A stretch of 37,190 bases of DNA from Sideroxydans sp. (GTDB taxonomy: Bacteria; Pseudomonadota; Gammaproteobacteria; Burkholderiales; Gallionellaceae). The stretch's first letter is position 1; each line of letters starts with the position of its first letter. The notes beneath the pieces were generated by a model. It did not search any database. It worked only from the letters and a program-made list of their open reading frames with translations, and was not told the origin of the DNA. Made by a program: the position numbers and the translations under genes. This document shows positions 35,714-37,190 of the stretch, piece by piece. The stretch is from positions 1 to 37,190 of the forward strand of contig JAGXGC010000001.1 of the NCBI GenBank assembly GCA_024636935.1, written 5' to 3'.

Positions 35714-36304
35714 ATGGCTACCAAACAAACAGGCGAAAGAAAGCTACAGATTCTGCAGACCATCGCCGAGATGCTGGAGCAACCGAAGGGCGAGAAGATC
35801 ACCACCGCCGCACTGGCCGGGCGCCTACAACTGTCGGAAGCGGCGCTGTACCGCCACTTCCCCAGCAAAATGATGATGTACCAAGGCTTGATAGATTTCA
35901 TCGAGCAGACCGTGTTCGGCCTGATCAACAAGATCGCCACGGAAGAACAGGATGGGCTGAGGCAGGTGGAAGGCATACTCGCCCTTTTGCTGGGTTTTTC
36001 GCAGAAAAACCGTGGTATGACACGTGTGCTGATCGGAGATGCGTTGGTGAACGAGGACGAACGTCTGCAACTGCGTATCAACCAGTTCCTCGATCGAGTA
36101 GAGGCCACCCTCAAGCAATCGCTGCGCATCGCCTCCACACAAGGCCGCTTGGCTGCGGATGCTGATATCGGAGCCCATGCCAACCTACTGTTATGTTACG
36201 TGGTCGGCCGCTGGCAGCAGTTTGGCAAGAGTGGCTACAAGCGCCTGCCGATGGAGCAGTGGCCGCAACAGTGGGCGATATTAGGGATAGGGTTCGCAAA
36301 TTAA
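35714..36304 (+). CDS. slmA: Nucleoid occlusion protein SlmA (TetR family)
   Basis: SlmA binds chromosomal sites and blocks FtsZ ring assembly over the nucleoid. The 196-residue protein has an N-terminal TetR helix-turn-helix (about 28-53, ITTAALAGRLQLSEAALYRHFPSK) and an all-helical C-terminal domain ending with RWQQFGKSGYKRLPMEQWPQQW-type sequence, typical for SlmA. AGAGGAAG lies before the ATG. Placement after argB and a phosphatase gene fits SlmA (formerly Ttk), which in many genomes lies close to pyrimidine-related genes. Confidence 0.93.
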   Translation: MATKQTGERKLQILQTIAEMLEQPKGEKITTAALAGRLQLSEAALYRHFPSKMMMYQGLIDFIEQTVFGLINKIATEEQDGLRQVEGILALLLGFSQKNRGMTRVLIGDALVNEDERLQLRINQFLDRVEATLKQSLRIASTQGRLAADADIGAHANLLLCYVVGRWQQFGKSGYKRLPMEQWPQQWAILGIGFAN

Positions 36305-36310
36305 AATCAA

Positions 36311-36340
36311 ACGCCCAACACAGGCTGCTGTGTTGGGCGT
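36311..36340. terminator. Strong bidirectional hairpin between slmA and the reverse gene
   Basis: A 13-bp perfect stem ACGCCCAACACAG (36311-36323) / CTGTGTTGGGCGT (36328-36340) with loop GCTG lies between two convergent genes. On the reverse strand it is followed by TTTGATTTTAATTT, a good tail for the reverse gene. On the forward strand the following bases are TGGGTTGT, less ideal, but the stem is strong and follows slmA by six bases. Confidence 0.85.
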
Positions 36341-36370
36341 TGGGTTGTGCTTGAAAATTGAGTTGGAAGG

Positions 36371-36826
36371 CTATTTTGCAGTGTAGCGTTTTCCTTCTAT
36401 CGAGATGGCATGTACACCAGCATAACGAGGGAATGCACCGGTCATAGCTCCAGAAATAGAACCGAGCAGAACAAATCCGAAAGCTAATACAAGTACTACG
36501 CCAATAGGCCCTACCGCCCACATAGATACACCCATCCCGGCGAGAAGAGCAAGAACTGCAAAAGCAATGAGCATCATTGTAAAAAACCAGCCTATTTGGC
36601 TAAGCATTTGCCCGCCTTTAGTCGGTTTTGGATGAATTTCCAACTCCACCTCTCCTTCATGATTTAGCGCGCGTTGTAAGTAGTTGTCTAGTTTGTCGAA
36701 GCAGAGCACATCTTCGATTGTGTCATCTCCAATTTCAATTACGGAATACACTCTTCCGCCTCTATCTGTTGTTGAATTTCCGAGCATTGTGAGTGGCCCT
36801 TTATACGTTACTGTTCGAGCAGACAT
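36371..36826 (-). CDS. Unrecognised two-helix membrane protein
   Basis: I do not recognise this 151-residue protein. A soluble N-terminal part (1-75), with a possible beta-rich segment and the sequence VLCFDKLDNYLQRAL, is followed by two hydrophobic segments (about 80-97 and 103-127, glycine-rich) and a short tail ending in ISIEGKRYTAK. AAGGGG eight bases before the ATG supports the start. Base composition is more AT-rich than in the flanking argB-slmA block. It lies downstream of another small unknown gene in the same direction and ends at a strong terminator. Confidence 0.75.
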   Translation of the reverse strand: MSARTVTYKGPLTMLGNSTTDRGGRVYSVIEIGDDTIEDVLCFDKLDNYLQRALNHEGEVELEIHPKPTKGGQMLSQIGWFFTMMLIAFAVLALLAGMGVSMWAVGPIGVVLVLAFGFVLLGSISGAMTGAFPRYAGVHAISIEGKRYTAK

Positions 36827-36867
36827 CTAGTTATCCCCTTCAGTTAAGTGATTATTTGAAATTGTTG

Positions 36868-37104
36868 TTACTTGCTGCCGATACTTTGAATCGCAAAAGT
36901 GATTTGCAATATTTCGTGCTCAATAAATGCTTTGTCTTTTGGTAATTGAAGTGCGTCTACGTTGACTACTTTTCCGTCGTGTTTTACGGAGGTGCCTTTG
37001 TCTGTATCTACGACGATGTTGTACGTATTCGATTTATTGGGGTCGTTCTCATCGGGTACGCAAACGATGCTCGAAACAACACGGGAAACGATGTGACTTG
37101 GCAT
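36868..37104 (-). CDS. Unrecognised small soluble protein
   Basis: The product is 78 residues from the ATG at 37104, chosen because GGAG lies six bases upstream; an ATG at 37116 would add four residues. The sequence is soluble and mixed alpha/beta by eye, with VVSSIVCVPDENDPNKSNTYN, a DTDKGTSVKHDGK turn and a C-terminal helix-like EHEILQITFAIQSIGSK. I know no family for it. It is AT-rich, lies 41 bases upstream of the two-helix membrane protein gene in the same direction, and has a 15-G run about 65 bases upstream of its start. Confidence 0.65.
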   Translation of the reverse strand: MPSHIVSRVVSSIVCVPDENDPNKSNTYNIVVDTDKGTSVKHDGKVVNVDALQLPKDKAFIEHEILQITFAIQSIGSK

Positions 37105-37169
37105 GTGGTTCTCCATTAGTTGAAAAGTTAATTTCCCGTACGACGAAAAATTGGCGTGATTCTGTATGA

Positions 37170-37184
37170 GGGGGGGGGGGGGGG
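37170..37184. repeat. Homopolymer run of 15 G near the window edge
   Basis: Fifteen consecutive G bases are seen at 37170-37184, in the region upstream of the reverse-strand small gene. Long G/C homopolymers are prone to slippage in replication and are also a common sequencing or assembly artefact at contig ends. The real length is uncertain. Confidence 0.7.
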
Positions 37185-37190
37185 AAGTTC

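Overview
The window reads as a chromosomal segment of a flagellated betaproteobacterium, probably of the Nitrosomonadales (Gallionellaceae-like). This placement is inference. It rests on FlhC-type master control together with an flhB-flhA-flhF-flhG-fliA block, a lipB-ybeD-dat-dacC cluster, an argB / HAD nucleotidase / slmA cluster, a RegBA redox system, and chemoreceptors carrying c-type heme motifs. I saw no tRNA, rRNA, CRISPR array, insertion sequence or prophage gene. Nearly all of the window is tightly packed coding sequence.

Layout. (1) Bases 1-2507: the 3' end of flhC, then motA-motB. (2) 2569-14052: a large forward chemotaxis run of two related membrane receptors with CXXCH heme motifs (the second also has an Aer-type FAD PAS domain), two CheV proteins, CheY, CheZ, CheA, a soluble receptor with a zinc-binding CZB domain, CheR, and a CheB reduced to its methylesterase domain. 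No cheW or cheD is present. (3) 14092-16054, reverse: a PAS protein and a membrane receptor that together resemble the split Aer system CetB/CetA; the receptor also ends in a CZB domain. (4) 16257-24143, forward: flhB, flhA, flhF, flhG, fliA and a second stator pair, motC-motD. (5) 24126-27042, reverse: dacC, dat, ybeD, lipB, each overlapping or nearly touching the next. (6) 27123-28780, forward: an HDOD protein, an AT-rich gap and a small DUF4870-type membrane protein with a clear terminator. (7) 28906-30815, reverse: regB-regA. (8) 30934-34014, forward: a copper-type TonB receptor and two PCuAC-like periplasmic proteins. (9) 34181-36304, forward: argB, HAD phosphatase, slmA, with a strong hairpin terminator. 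(10) 36371-37104, reverse: two unrecognised small genes, followed at the window edge by a run of 15 G.

How it fits together. The first 24 kb encodes one behaviour: sensing, signalling, flagellar export and placement, sigma-28 control and two kinds of torque unit. The receptors here look biased towards redox and energy sensing (c-heme, FAD-PAS, split CetB/CetA-like, CZB zinc domains) rather than towards nutrient ligands. RegBA is a quinone/thiol redox regulator. In this window it sits beside a copper uptake and handling module, and its sensor has a methionine/histidine-rich periplasmic loop, so redox and copper status may be coupled here. The most unusual observations are the heme-c plus PAS receptor, the split receptor with a CZB domain, the CheB without a receiver, FlhG with a broken Walker A, a PBP5-type enzyme whose KTG motif reads QTA, and the Met/His-rich loop in RegB.
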